From NCBI GenBank assembly GCA_030832825.1, contig JAURIJ010000001.1:80768-144767 (forward strand): a stretch of 64,000 nt of DNA, read 5' to 3'. Positions 45,612 through 56,007 of the stretch are shown one piece after another. Source of the stretch: Gammaproteobacteria bacterium (lineage in GTDB: Bacteria; Pseudomonadota; Gammaproteobacteria; Pseudomonadales; Pseudohongiellaceae). The notes under the pieces were generated by a model, which was not told where the DNA came from, ran no database searches, and worked only from the letters and a program-made list of their open reading frames with translations. Each line of letters starts with the position of its first letter. Position 1 is the first letter of the stretch. The position numbers and the translations under genes are program-made.

Positions 45612-47456
45612 ATGGCCGGTCTGATTCCGCAAGCATTCATCGATGATCTGCTCGCCCGGATCGACATCGTCGATGTGATCGACAAGCGCATCAAGCTGCG
45701 CAAGACCGGCAAGAACTACTCCGCGCTCTGCCCCTTTCACACCGAGAAGTCCCCCTCGTTCAGCGTCGAGCCCGACAAGCAGTTCTACTACTGCTTCGGC
45801 TGCGGCGCCGGCGGCAATGCCCTGGGCTTCGTCATGGAATACGAGCGCATGGACTTCCCCCAGGCGGTGGAATCCCTGGCCTCGGACTACGGCCTGGAAG
45901 TGCCACGCGAAGAAGGCCGTCGCAATCAGAGCACGCAGAGTGAAAACAAGCCCCTCTACGACGTGCTGCACGAGGCCAATGCCTGGTACCAGCAGCAGCT
46001 GCGCACGCATCCACAGCGCGAAAGGGCAGTGGCCTATCTGAAAGGCCGCGGCCTGAGCGGCGCCATCGCCAAGACCTTCGGCATCGGTTTCGCCCCGCCC
46101 GGCTGGGACAATCTGCTGCGTGGCCTGGGCAGTTCGCCGACTGCCATCGAACACCTGCTGAGCGCCGGTCTGCTGATCAAGCGCGAGGCCGATGCCGAGA
46201 GGCAGGGTCAGTACGACCGCTTCCGCGACCGCATCATGTTCCCCATCCGCGACACCCGCGGCCGCGTCATCGGCTTCGGCGGGCGTGTGCTCACCGACGA
46301 GAAGCCCAAGTACCTGAATTCGCCGGAAACCCCGGTCTACCACAAGGCCAATGAACTCTACGGCCTCTACGAGGCGCGCCGAACCAATCCGCGCCTCACG
46401 CGTTTTGTCATCGTGGAAGGCTACATGGACGTAGTGGCCCTGGCTCAGCATGGCATCGACTATGCCGTGGCGACGCTAGGCACGGCCACCAATGTCACGC
46501 ATCTGAACCGCTTGTTCCGTCTGGTGTCGGAAGTGATCTACTGCTTTGACGGGGACGCCGCCGGCCGCACTGCCGCCTGGCGCGGCATGCAGGCCACGCT
46601 GCCCGTGCTGGAGGACGGCCGCCAGGTGCGCTTCCTGTTCCTGCCCGAAGGCGAGGACCCGGACACCCTGGTGCGCAAGATCGGCAAGGAGCGTTTCAGC
46701 GGCCTGATCGACGGCGCCACGCCGCTGGCCGATTTCTTCTTCGACCATCTGGCCGAGGGGCTCGATCTCGCCAGCATCGAGGGCCGCGCACGGCTGAGTT
46801 CGCTGGCCGCGCCGCTGCTGCGGCAGATGCCGACAGGGCTGTACCGGCAGCTGATGATCGAGCGCCTGGCGGGCGTCGCCGGCGTGGAGAGTCGCGCCAT
46901 CGAGGCACTGGTGCTCAAATCCACGCCGCCGCCTGCTTCGGCGCCGGCCGCCGAGGCGCCGCCCGAGGACTATCCGGTGCCGCCTGACTACGACGACGCG
47001 CCCCGCCGAGCGCCGGGCGAAGCCGGCAGGTCGGGTCGCATGGCGGCCAGCCCGGCGCAACCCAAGCCGCTGCCGCGCAGCCCCGGCCTGAAGGCCATCG
47101 AGCTACTGCTCTACCAGCCGGCGGTGGCAGACGGACTGCAGCGAGATCTGGAACCATTGCGCGAAAACGGGGACGAATACACAGACCTGCTGCTCGAGCT
47201 GCTTGAATTGGTAGCCCAGAACCCCACTATCAACACCTACACGATGCTGGGGCACTGTTATGGCACGCCCCAAGGCAATCAGCTCACGCAACTGCTCAAG
47301 AACGAGAAGATCACGCCGCTGGAAGGCGTGGCCAGCGAGTTCACGTATCTGCTCGACACCCTGCTGGGCGAAGCCCGCAAGAAACAGTTCAAGAAGCAGT
47401 TGCTGGAACAGTTGAAACCGCGTGTGCGCGCGACGGGCGCCGCGGATACGCCATGA
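45612..47456 (+). CDS. dnaG: DNA primase
   Basis: DnaG (614 residues) makes RNA primers at the replication fork. The N-terminal zinc domain has CPFHTEKSPSFSVEPDKQFY then CFGCGAGGNAL (CHC2). The RNA polymerase core includes RDRIMFPIRDTRGRVIGFGG, the TOPRIM motif FVIVEGYMDVVALAQHG and the metal acidics YCFDGDAAGR. A proline-rich linker (about 435-490) precedes the DnaB-interacting C-terminal domain (GLKAIELLLYQPAVADG to the end). Normal length and order. Followed after 95 nt by rpoD, which has its own promoter. Confidence 0.97.
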   Translation: MAGLIPQAFIDDLLARIDIVDVIDKRIKLRKTGKNYSALCPFHTEKSPSFSVEPDKQFYYCFGCGAGGNALGFVMEYERMDFPQAVESLASDYGLEVPREEGRRNQSTQSENKPLYDVLHEANAWYQQQLRTHPQRERAVAYLKGRGLSGAIAKTFGIGFAPPGWDNLLRGLGSSPTAIEHLLSAGLLIKREADAERQGQYDRFRDRIMFPIRDTRGRVIGFGGRVLTDEKPKYLNSPETPVYHKANELYGLYEARRTNPRLTRFVIVEGYMDVVALAQHGIDYAVATLGTATNVTHLNRLFRLVSEVIYCFDGDAAGRTAAWRGMQATLPVLEDGRQVRFLFLPEGEDPDTLVRKIGKERFSGLIDGATPLADFFFDHLAEGLDLASIEGRARLSSLAAPLLRQMPTGLYRQLMIERLAGVAGVESRAIEALVLKSTPPPASAPAAEAPPEDYPVPPDYDDAPRRAPGEAGRSGRMAASPAQPKPLPRSPGLKAIELLLYQPAVADGLQRDLEPLRENGDEYTDLLLELLELVAQNPTINTYTMLGHCYGTPQGNQLTQLLKNEKITPLEGVASEFTYLLDTLLGEARKKQFKKQLLEQLKPRVRATGAADTP

Positions 47457-47464
47457 ACCGGTCG

Positions 47465-47493
47465 TTGGCACGACAGCCTCGATGAGGCATAAT
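47465..47493 (+). promoter_or_regulatory. Sigma-70 promoter of rpoD
   Basis: TTGGCA (47465-47470) and CATAAT (47488-47493) are separated by exactly 17 bp in the dnaG-rpoD spacer, predicting a start near 47500 and a ~50-nt leader. This would let rpoD be transcribed independently of rpsU-dnaG. Confidence 0.7.
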
Positions 47494-47551
47494 GCCCGGC
47501 CTTTTTACAGTCCACGCTCATCTGGTCGCCTGCGACCACCCACGGGAAGCC

Positions 47552-49420
<1,869 letters not shown>

Positions 49421-49422
49421 GC

Positions 49423-49634
49423 GGTTCGCGAAGTTGACGTTGATTTGATCCCGGTGGCGGGGGGCGGCAGACCCGTTCTGCGGCTGCCCCGCACCGCTCC
49501 CCGGTGCCCTCGCTTCACAAAAAGCCCAAGGTCTTTTTGCTCACTCGGTGCGGGGCTCTTATGCCGCAGAACGGGTCTGCCGCCCCCCACCCCCTCTTTC
49601 CCTGCCACACGATTGGCTTTCACCTTCGCGAACC
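49423..49634. repeat. Large nested inverted repeat directly after rpoD
   Basis: Three nested pairs share one centre: outer GGTTCGCGAAG (49423-49433) with its complement at 49624-49634, a perfect 26-bp middle pair (49460-49485 with 49564-49589), and inner GCCCCGCACCG (49487-49497) with 49547-49557. The innermost loop holds AAAAAG and CTTTTT. It starts 3 nt after the rpoD stop. It resembles a fold-back mobile element or a very large terminator hairpin; I see no ORF of substance in it. The remainder of the spacer, 49635-49758, shows nothing recognisable. Confidence 0.85.
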
Positions 49635-49758
49635 GGGTGGGGAGGCCAAGATGGCACTCCGAGCCAAGCACCGCGTTGGATTCTGACTCTCTCTTCCAGC
49701 ACGAAGATGTCTGCGAACCTTCGCTGGCAGCGCATACGTTGATGCCCTGCTGAGGTCA

Positions 49759-49874
49759 GGTCCCGCGTTGGCGGAAGGCCGAGCAGGACCGTGAGCCGCC
49801 TGGACGGCGGCGAGTCGAGCCCCCATGGATGGGTTCACGGCGTGTCCTGAACGGACTTGCGCCAACGCGGGACC
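49759..49874. repeat. Three-way-junction repeat element, copy B
   Basis: Perfect 15-bp outer arms (49759-49773 and 49860-49874) enclose a core: AGGA/TCCT plus CCGTGA/TCACGG (49785-49794 with 49835-49848, bulge CGTG), hairpin GCCGCC-TGGAC-GGCGGC (49795-49811), and hairpin CCCA-TGGA-TGGG (49822-49833). The 64-nt core is identical to that of copy C although the arms are unrelated. It lies between the convergent rpoD and M20 peptidase genes. Confidence 0.88.
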
Positions 49875-49941
49875 GTTGTGCGACAGCGCAAGTCTTGACC
49901 ATTTGAACTCGCAACGTGAGATAACGTTGCCAGTGAATTGT

Positions 49942-51357
49942 TCACAGCTGCGGCGCGCTCAGCCCCTCGATGCCCACCAGGCCCAGCGTCAACAGGAAGG
50001 CCAGTTGCGGCCCCTTGTGGGAATCGGTGGGGTCGTACCACTCCTCCGGCGCATGTTCCCCCCCGCTGCTGCCACCCCCGCCAATGGTGATGGCCGGCAC
50101 CCCCAGTGACATCGGAATGTTCGAATCCGTGCTCGAGGTGCGCAGCGCCTCCAGCGAGGAGTCCACCGCGTCGAAGGCCAGCGCCGCCACCTGCACCAGC
50201 GGATGTTCCGCCGCCGTGCTGCCCGTCGGCCGGTCGCCGATCAGCCGGAAGTTCACCGTGATCTCGCCGTTGTTGTTCCAGCGCGCGTTCTCCTCTGCCA
50301 CCGCCTGCGCCGTCACCTCCCGCACCCGCGCCTCCAGCCGCGCCAGTTCCGCCGCGTCGTTGGAGCGCATGTCCAGCTCGAACATGGCATCGGCGGCGAT
50401 GGAGTTCACCGAGGTACCGCCCGTCACCGTGCCCACCGTGAAGGTGGTGCGCGGCGTCTGCGGCACCTGCAGATCCCCGATCTTGGTGATGGCGCGCCCC
50501 ATGGCGTGAATGGCGCTGACCAGGCCGAAGGCGCTGAAGGAATGCCCGCCCGGGCCGGTGAATTCCACGGCGAAGCGGCGGCTGCCGGTGCCGCCGGTGG
50601 TCATGCGCGTGAGCCCCGAGCCGTCGATGGAGACGAAGCCGTCGATGTCCGGGTAGTCGCGGAAAATGGCCTTGATGCCGCGCAGGTCGCCCGGGCCTTC
50701 TTCGCCCACATTGCCCACGAAGAGGATGTCGCCCACGGTGCGGATGCCGCTGCCGGTGATGGCCTCGATCAGCGTCAGCAGCGTGGTGAGGCCGCGACCG
50801 TCATCGCTGATGCCCGGGGCGTAGTAACGCCCGTCGTCGCGGATCTCCACGCTGACATCGGTTTCCAGGGGGAACACCGTGTCCAGATGCGCGGCGATCA
50901 CGAACAGCGGGCCATCGCCCGTGCCGCGCAGCAGGCCCACGGCATTGCCCTCGGCGTCGATGAAGGCATCCGGCAGGCCGCGCTGACGCATCTGCTCGAC
51001 GTAGTACTCGGCACGCCGCTGCTCGCCAAAGGGCGGCGCGGGAATCTCGGTGATGCGCACCTGCTCGGCCAGAGTCTCGGGCTCGGCGGCCGCGATCTGC
51101 GCCAGGGTGGTCTGCACGCGCGGGTCGGCGGCCACGAGAGCGAACTGGGCGGCCACCTCGTCACTCACGCGGACGGGGTCGGCGGACTGGGCCAGGGCGC
51201 TGCTCGCACCGAGGGTGACAAGCAGGGCAGCCAGGGGAAAGCGCAGCGAGCGCCGAGGGTTCGCCTGCAAGCAGGCTCCAACAAAGCGTCTGTTGGAGCT
51301 TGCTTGCAAGCGAACTGAGCAAGCCTTGAGAATGAACTTGCGGATGACGGCAAACAT
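49942..51357 (-). CDS. Exported M20-family metallopeptidase (PepT-like), signal peptide interrupted by a REP
   Basis: A 471-residue zinc exopeptidase. Catalytic motifs: VIAAHLDTVFPLE (His and Asp), GISDDGRGLTTLLTLIEAI (bridging Asp), VGNVGEEGPGDLRGIKAIF (Glu pair), DGSGLTRMTTGG, and a dimerisation domain around 275-385 (GPGGHSFSAFGLVSAIHAMG). The final zinc His is in SSGGEHAPEEW. From the ATG at 51357 the N-terminus MFAVIRKFILKA is followed by about 20 residues translated from a REP pair, then the hydrophobic FPLAALLVTLGASSALAQ with a normal cleavage site. So the n-region is abnormally long but the frame is preserved. Substrate unknown. Confidence 0.88.
   Translation of the reverse strand: MFAVIRKFILKACSVRLQASSNRRFVGACLQANPRRSLRFPLAALLVTLGASSALAQSADPVRVSDEVAAQFALVAADPRVQTTLAQIAAAEPETLAEQVRITEIPAPPFGEQRRAEYYVEQMRQRGLPDAFIDAEGNAVGLLRGTGDGPLFVIAAHLDTVFPLETDVSVEIRDDGRYYAPGISDDGRGLTTLLTLIEAITGSGIRTVGDILFVGNVGEEGPGDLRGIKAIFRDYPDIDGFVSIDGSGLTRMTTGGTGSRRFAVEFTGPGGHSFSAFGLVSAIHAMGRAITKIGDLQVPQTPRTTFTVGTVTGGTSVNSIAADAMFELDMRSNDAAELARLEARVREVTAQAVAEENARWNNNGEITVNFRLIGDRPTGSTAAEHPLVQVAALAFDAVDSSLEALRTSSTDSNIPMSLGVPAITIGGGGSSGGEHAPEEWYDPTDSHKGPQLAFLLTLGLVGIEGLSAPQL
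51259..51315. repeat. REP pair (BIME) inside the M20 peptidase signal-peptide codons
   Basis: Two facing REP units, GTTCGCCTGCAAGCAGG.. (51259-) and ..CCTTGCTTGCAAGCGAAC-like (to 51315), meet through CTCCAACA (51277-51284) and TGTTGGAG (51291-51298). The 57-nt pair is exactly 19 codons long, so it leaves the M20 reading frame open. Confidence 0.85.
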
Positions 51358-51515
51358 GGGCGCTCCCTGATGAACACGATGAAGTGCCCGGATTGTACCC
51401 GACGCCGCCCCGCCGGGAAGCCACAGGCAGCAAACAGCAGCGCCCGGGTTCAGCCTGCCGCTCCTTCCTGCTACCCTTGCCGCTCCTGACACCGCCCCAG
51501 AGATGCACGAGCCCC

Positions 51516-53468
51516 ATGCCCCACGCCGCCCCCAGCTCCCCGGCCCACGCCCTGCGCAGCGACATCGAAGGCCTGCGCGCCCTGGCCGTGCTGCTGGTGA
51601 TCCTCTATCACTACCAGGTGCCCGGCATCAGCGGGGGCTTTGCCGGCGTGGACGTGTTCTTCGTCATTTCCGGCTTCGTCATCACCCAGCTGCTGGCGCG
51701 CGCCATGGCGGCGGGCAGCTTCCGCTTCGCTGAGTTCTACGCGCGACGTCTGCGCCGCCTGGTGCCGGCCTATCTGGTGGTGTGCACCGGCAGCCTGCTG
51801 CTGATCTCGCCGTTCTACCTGGACGACGACTATTACCTGTTCGCCAAGAGCGCCCTGGCCTCGCTGCTGGGGGTGAGCAATGTCTATTACCACGGCGAGC
51901 TGAGTCAGTACTTCGCGCCCGAGGCCCAGACCCTCACGCTGCTGCATACCTGGTCGCTGGCCGTCGAGGAACAGTTCTACCTGCTGTGGCCCGCGCTGCT
52001 GCTGGGCCTGTGGAAGCTGTGCGCCGGGCGGCCCGCGCTCTGGGCCTTCGCGCTGCTGTGGACGGCCTGCTTCGCGCTCTCGGTGGTGCTGGCCGAGAAT
52101 GCCCGCGCGGCGGCGTATTACCTGCTGCCGGCCCGCGCCTTCGAACTGCTGCTGGGCGCCGGCGTGGCGCTCTACGGCGCGCAGGCCGCGGCCCTGAGTC
52201 GCCTGCAGGCGCAGGCGCTGTCGATCACCGGACTGCTGCTCATCGTGGCCACCGCCCTGCTGCTGGATGCCGACGCTCACTTCCCCGGCTACAACGCCCT
52301 GTGGCCCACCGCGGGCAGCGCCATGATCCTGCTGGCCGGCATGCATCACGCCGACACCGCCGTGGCGCGCCTGCTCAGCCTGCGCCCGCTGGTGCTGCTC
52401 GGGGGGCTGTCGTATTCGCTGTATCTGTGGCACTGGCCGCCCGTGGCCCTGCTGCACTACCAGCTCATCGAGATCACCTGGCCGCTGCGGCTCGGAATGT
52501 TCGCCGCCGCCCTCGGGCTGTCCTGGCTCACCTTCCACTTCGTCGAGCAACGCTGGCGCTACCGGCCCTGGACACTCAAGCAGTGCGCCGTGCGGCTGTT
52601 GCTGCTGCCCGCGCTGGCCCTGTGGGGGGTGCAGTCCACCATCCGCCTGGCCGACGACCTGAGCTTCCGCATCGCGCCCGAACGCCGCGAGCTGTACCGC
52701 ATCATTGCCCAGCACAATGCCGCCGATCTCTACGTGGAATGCTTCAAGGGCGAGGAATACGCCTTCGATCAGAGCGAGGCCTGTCTGTTCGGCGCGCCCA
52801 CCCCCGCCAGCGGGCCGAGCAGTGTGCTGATCGGGGATTCCCACGCCATTCACCTGATCGGCTTCATGGAGGAATTCCTGGCGGAGGCCGGCGAATCGCT
52901 GCTGCTGGTGACACGCGCCTCCAACCCCTTCGTGCGTGCCGACCAGACGCCCGCGGCCTTCGACGGCAATCAGGAGAAGATCGACCGCAACACCGCGCTG
53001 GAAGCCTATCTGCAGCAGCGCCCCATGACGGTGTACATGGGCGCGTGGTGGAACGCCTATCTCGAGAACCCGGCCTTCGAGGGCTATTTCCTCGATGCCA
53101 TCGCCTGGCTGCTGCAGCACGATCATCGCGTGGTGATGCTGGAGGATGTGCCCGAGCTGCCCTCGGCCACCCATGCCCACTGCCTGCTCAAGGCCATGGA
53201 CGACTGCAGCATTGACGCTGCGACCGTGCGAGAGCGCGGCGCGGCGTTCGCGCGCTTCAAGGCCGCCGCCCAGGCCCGCTTCCCGCAGCTGCAGTGGATC
53301 AACCCGGCCGCCGTGCTGTGCGATGCGCAGCGCTGCCAGACCACGCTCGACGGCACTCCGCTCTACCGCGACGAAAGCCACCTCAACAACATCGGCGCCG
53401 CCCTGATCGGCCAGCGTTACCGCGCGCAGTTCGGCAACCCGCTGCTGCCGCGGGTTGCCGAGCCCTGA
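51516..53468 (+). CDS. OafA-type acyltransferase with SGNH domain
   Basis: A 650-residue inner-membrane O-acyltransferase. Residues about 15-360 form the acyltransferase-3 domain with ten or so helices: RSDIEGLRALAVLLVILYHY, FAGVDVFFVISGFVITQLL, FYARRLRRLVPAYL (R-x10-H family landmarks), LHTWSLAVEEQFYLLWPAL, SYSLYLWHWPPVALLHY. A C-terminal SGNH-like domain follows from about 440 (SSVLIGDSHAIHLIGFMEE with Ser, and the Asp-x-x-His block DESHLNNIGAALIG). Such proteins acetylate LPS O-antigen or peptidoglycan-linked sugars. Start at ATG 51516. Divergent from the M20 gene. Confidence 0.92.
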   Translation: MPHAAPSSPAHALRSDIEGLRALAVLLVILYHYQVPGISGGFAGVDVFFVISGFVITQLLARAMAAGSFRFAEFYARRLRRLVPAYLVVCTGSLLLISPFYLDDDYYLFAKSALASLLGVSNVYYHGELSQYFAPEAQTLTLLHTWSLAVEEQFYLLWPALLLGLWKLCAGRPALWAFALLWTACFALSVVLAENARAAAYYLLPARAFELLLGAGVALYGAQAAALSRLQAQALSITGLLLIVATALLLDADAHFPGYNALWPTAGSAMILLAGMHHADTAVARLLSLRPLVLLGGLSYSLYLWHWPPVALLHYQLIEITWPLRLGMFAAALGLSWLTFHFVEQRWRYRPWTLKQCAVRLLLLPALALWGVQSTIRLADDLSFRIAPERRELYRIIAQHNAADLYVECFKGEEYAFDQSEACLFGAPTPASGPSSVLIGDSHAIHLIGFMEEFLAEAGESLLLVTRASNPFVRADQTPAAFDGNQEKIDRNTALEAYLQQRPMTVYMGAWWNAYLENPAFEGYFLDAIAWLLQHDHRVVMLEDVPELPSATHAHCLLKAMDDCSIDAATVRERGAAFARFKAAAQARFPQLQWINPAAVLCDAQRCQTTLDGTPLYRDESHLNNIGAALIGQRYRAQFGNPLLPRVAEP

Positions 53469-53601
53469 GGGAGGCCGCGGCAGTGACAATTTGTCGCTGC
53501 TTGAACGATTTTTTCGTGTTAACGTGCCCGCCGATCATTCAGAGGGGCAACCGAGCCCCCGGCCATACAAAAACAAAGCAATCCCCGGCGGAGAGAACGC
53601 A

Positions 53602-55884
53602 ATGCCTGTTATCCGATTCCTGTCCGGCCTGTTCGTGTGCCTGCTCGCCTTAGCCCTGCCAGCAGCCACCTACGCAGCCGACGCAGCCCCCACCCTGTCC
53701 ATCCCCCTTCTGAACCAGGAACCCGAACTGAGCGATTTCGCCGGCATGAGCCCGAGCACCGCGCTGGCCCGGCAGATGGCGAAGATGGAGAATTTCGTTC
53801 AGCGCGAGCCCACTGACGGGGCTCCCGCGTCCCAGCGCACCGAGGTGTACCTGGGCTATGACCAGCGCGCGCTCTACGCCATGTTTCTGGCCTTCGATAC
53901 CGATCCTTCCCAGATCCGCGCCAACCTCGCCTCGCGCGAGAACATCAGCGGCGACGACACCGTCGAGCTGACCATCGACACCTTCAACGACCAGCGCACG
54001 GCCTACACCTTCCGCGTCACCCCGCTGGGTGTGCAGTGGGACGCCCGCTGGACGGAGGGGTTCTCGAACCGTGCCGGTTTCGACACCACCTGGGAAGCCG
54101 TGTGGGACAGCGACGGCGAAGTGAACGAGCAAGGCTACATGGTGCGCATCCGCGTGCCGCTGCGTGGCCTGCGCTTCCCGGCCGTGCAGGATCAGGTGTG
54201 GCGCGTGCAGGCCAGCCGACAGATTCCGCGCCTGAGCGAGGAAAGCTTCTGGCCGCCCTACTCCAACAGCATCGACGGCCGTCTGAACCAGACCGCCCTG
54301 CTCACCGGCATCCGCAACGTGGAGCCCGGCAGCAACACCCAGATCATCCCGTTCGTGTTCGCGCGTGACGTGGAAGCGCTGGACATGCGCGCCCCCGGCG
54401 GCCCGCTGCTGGCCAGCGACAAGGAATACGACCTGGGCGTGGACGCCAAGTTCGTGTTCAAGGACTCGTGGGTGCTCGACCTGACCCTGAACCCGGACTT
54501 CTCCCAGGTGGAATCCGACGAACCTCAGGTGACGGTGAACGAGCGTTTCGAAGTGCAGTACCCGGAGCGCCGCCCGTTCTTCGTGGAGAACGCGGACTTC
54601 TTCGCCACTGACTCGATCCTGCTGTTCACGCGCCGCATCGTCGACCCGGAAATGGGCCTGCGCTTCACCGGCCGCTCCGGCCCCTGGGGCTTCGGCACCA
54701 TGCTGATGAACGACGAGGCGCCGGGCCTGAACCGCGCCGCCACCGACCCGCTGCGCGGCGAGAAGGCCACCATCGGCGTGTTCCGCGCCTATCGTGACCT
54801 GCAGGGCCAGGACCGCGTGGGCATGATGTTCACCGACCGCGAGCTGGTGGACGGCTACAACCGCGTGCTGAGCACCGACGGCAAGTTCCGCTTCAACGAG
54901 AACTGGGTGACCAACCTGGAGTTCATCGCCACCGACACCGAACCGACCTTCGGCGGGGCGGAACTCACCGGCATGCAGCGCAACATCCGCGTGGACCGCG
55001 TGGGCCGTGGCTACAACACCCACTTCCACTTCGTGGACACCGACGCCGACTTCCGCGCGCAGCTGGGCTTCCAGAACCGCTTCTTCAAGTCGGACATCTC
55101 CGGCATTCACTGGCGCAATGACTACCAGTTCTATCCGGAGAATTCCGCGCTGAACAACTGGGCGCCGGGCATGATGTTCGTCTACCAGGACGACAAGGAC
55201 GGCACCAAGGTGTACTCCGAAGTCTCGCCGAGCGTGAACTGGGTCTATGCCACCAGCCGCATCACCCTGGGCGCGCAGGACATCACCGAAGTGCTGCGTC
55301 CGATCGACTTCCCGGGCCTCTTCCGCCCCGAGGCCTATCGCTACGACAACGTGAACGCGCGTTACCGCAACACCTCGCTCTCCACGCTGACCTTCGACGT
55401 GAGCTACCGCAACGGCAGCGCGCTGAACCTGGTGCCGCGTCGCGGCACGCTGCCCTCCGTGACCGACACCCAGCGTTTCGACCTGAGCGTGCTGTGGCGC
55501 CCCATCGAGCGTCTGCGCGTGGACAACTCCTACGTCACCACCGAGCTGGATGGCCGTGGTGGCAAGGTGTTCACCAACGAGATCTTCCGCAGCAGCTGGA
55601 ACTATCAGTTCACGCGCGAGATGTCCCTGCGTTTCATCACGCAATACGAGAAGACCGACGCCGGCCCCAACACGCGTCTGGTGGACGACAAGAACCTGAA
55701 CTTCGACATCCTGCTGCGCTACGTGATCAACCCGTGGTCGGCGCTCTACGTGGGCTACAACAGCAACCAGAGCAACTTCGACATCATCGAGGTGGAAGAC
55801 GAACGTGAAGTGGTGGTCACCAACGAGCTGAAGAAGGACGGCGACCAGATCTTCGTGAAGTTCTCGTACATGTTCCAGCCCTGA
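53602..55884 (+). CDS. DUF5916 outer-membrane protein, second copy
   Basis: A 760-residue exported protein with signal peptide (LSGLFVCLLALALPAATYA) and a CBM9-like N-terminal domain (TEVYLGYDQRALYAMFLAFD, TWEAVWDSDGEVNEQGYMVR, RVPLRGLRFPA). The DUF5916 core has LTLNPDFSQVESDEPQVTVN and RFEVQYPERRPFFVENADFF, then a long run of amphipathic strands to a C-terminal Phe-rich beta-signal (IFVKFSYMFQP). Compared with the 17164 gene the shared motifs are the same but the barrel is divergent, so the two are paralogues, not a recent duplication. Function unknown. Start at ATG 53602 after a GGAGAG site. The 133-nt leader has AT-rich sequence fit for a promoter. Confidence 0.85.
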   Translation: MPVIRFLSGLFVCLLALALPAATYAADAAPTLSIPLLNQEPELSDFAGMSPSTALARQMAKMENFVQREPTDGAPASQRTEVYLGYDQRALYAMFLAFDTDPSQIRANLASRENISGDDTVELTIDTFNDQRTAYTFRVTPLGVQWDARWTEGFSNRAGFDTTWEAVWDSDGEVNEQGYMVRIRVPLRGLRFPAVQDQVWRVQASRQIPRLSEESFWPPYSNSIDGRLNQTALLTGIRNVEPGSNTQIIPFVFARDVEALDMRAPGGPLLASDKEYDLGVDAKFVFKDSWVLDLTLNPDFSQVESDEPQVTVNERFEVQYPERRPFFVENADFFATDSILLFTRRIVDPEMGLRFTGRSGPWGFGTMLMNDEAPGLNRAATDPLRGEKATIGVFRAYRDLQGQDRVGMMFTDRELVDGYNRVLSTDGKFRFNENWVTNLEFIATDTEPTFGGAELTGMQRNIRVDRVGRGYNTHFHFVDTDADFRAQLGFQNRFFKSDISGIHWRNDYQFYPENSALNNWAPGMMFVYQDDKDGTKVYSEVSPSVNWVYATSRITLGAQDITEVLRPIDFPGLFRPEAYRYDNVNARYRNTSLSTLTFDVSYRNGSALNLVPRRGTLPSVTDTQRFDLSVLWRPIERLRVDNSYVTTELDGRGGKVFTNEIFRSSWNYQFTREMSLRFITQYEKTDAGPNTRLVDDKNLNFDILLRYVINPWSALYVGYNSNQSNFDIIEVEDEREVVVTNELKKDGDQIFVKFSYMFQP

Positions 55885-55894
55885 TCAGAACCGG

Positions 55895-55931
55895 TGGGAG
55901 CCTGCCTGTAGGAGCTTGCTGGCAAGCGACC
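55895..55931. repeat. REP unit (one and a half copies)
   Basis: GTGGGAGCCTGC (55895-55906) then a full unit GTAGGAGCTTGCTGGCAAGC (55908-55927) with GACC end. It lies 10 nt after the DUF5916 stop, an intergenic position typical for REP sequences. Confidence 0.75.
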
Positions 55932-55946
55932 CTGCGCTTCACACCC

Positions 55947-56002
55947 CTGTCACAGAGCCCGGTCACACTGCAGGACATCTGTCCTTCCTTGTCACCGGGC
56001 TC
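55947..56002 (+). promoter_or_regulatory. Nested hairpin and degenerate Pho-box-like repeats before the alkaline phosphatase gene
   Basis: GAGCCCGGT (55955-55963) pairs with ACCGGGCTC (55994-56002), enclosing GGACA-TC-TGTCC. The stem ends 5 nt before the start codon, where no clear ribosome site is present. CTTCACA (55937), CTGTCAC (55947) and CGGTCAC (55960) recur at 10-13 bp steps, vaguely like the CTGTCAT repeats of PhoB boxes, but the 11-bp period is not met. Confidence 0.35.
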
Positions 56003-56007
56003 TTGTC

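Noticed and set aside
49486..49563. A small protein encoded in the loop of the rpoD-distal hairpin
   Set aside because: Frames through it are short, and they read across both arms without family-like sequence or a ribosome site.
55937..55966. A bona fide Pho box before the alkaline phosphatase gene
   Set aside because: The repeats are spaced 10 and 13 bp apart rather than 11, so I kept it only as a weak regulatory note.
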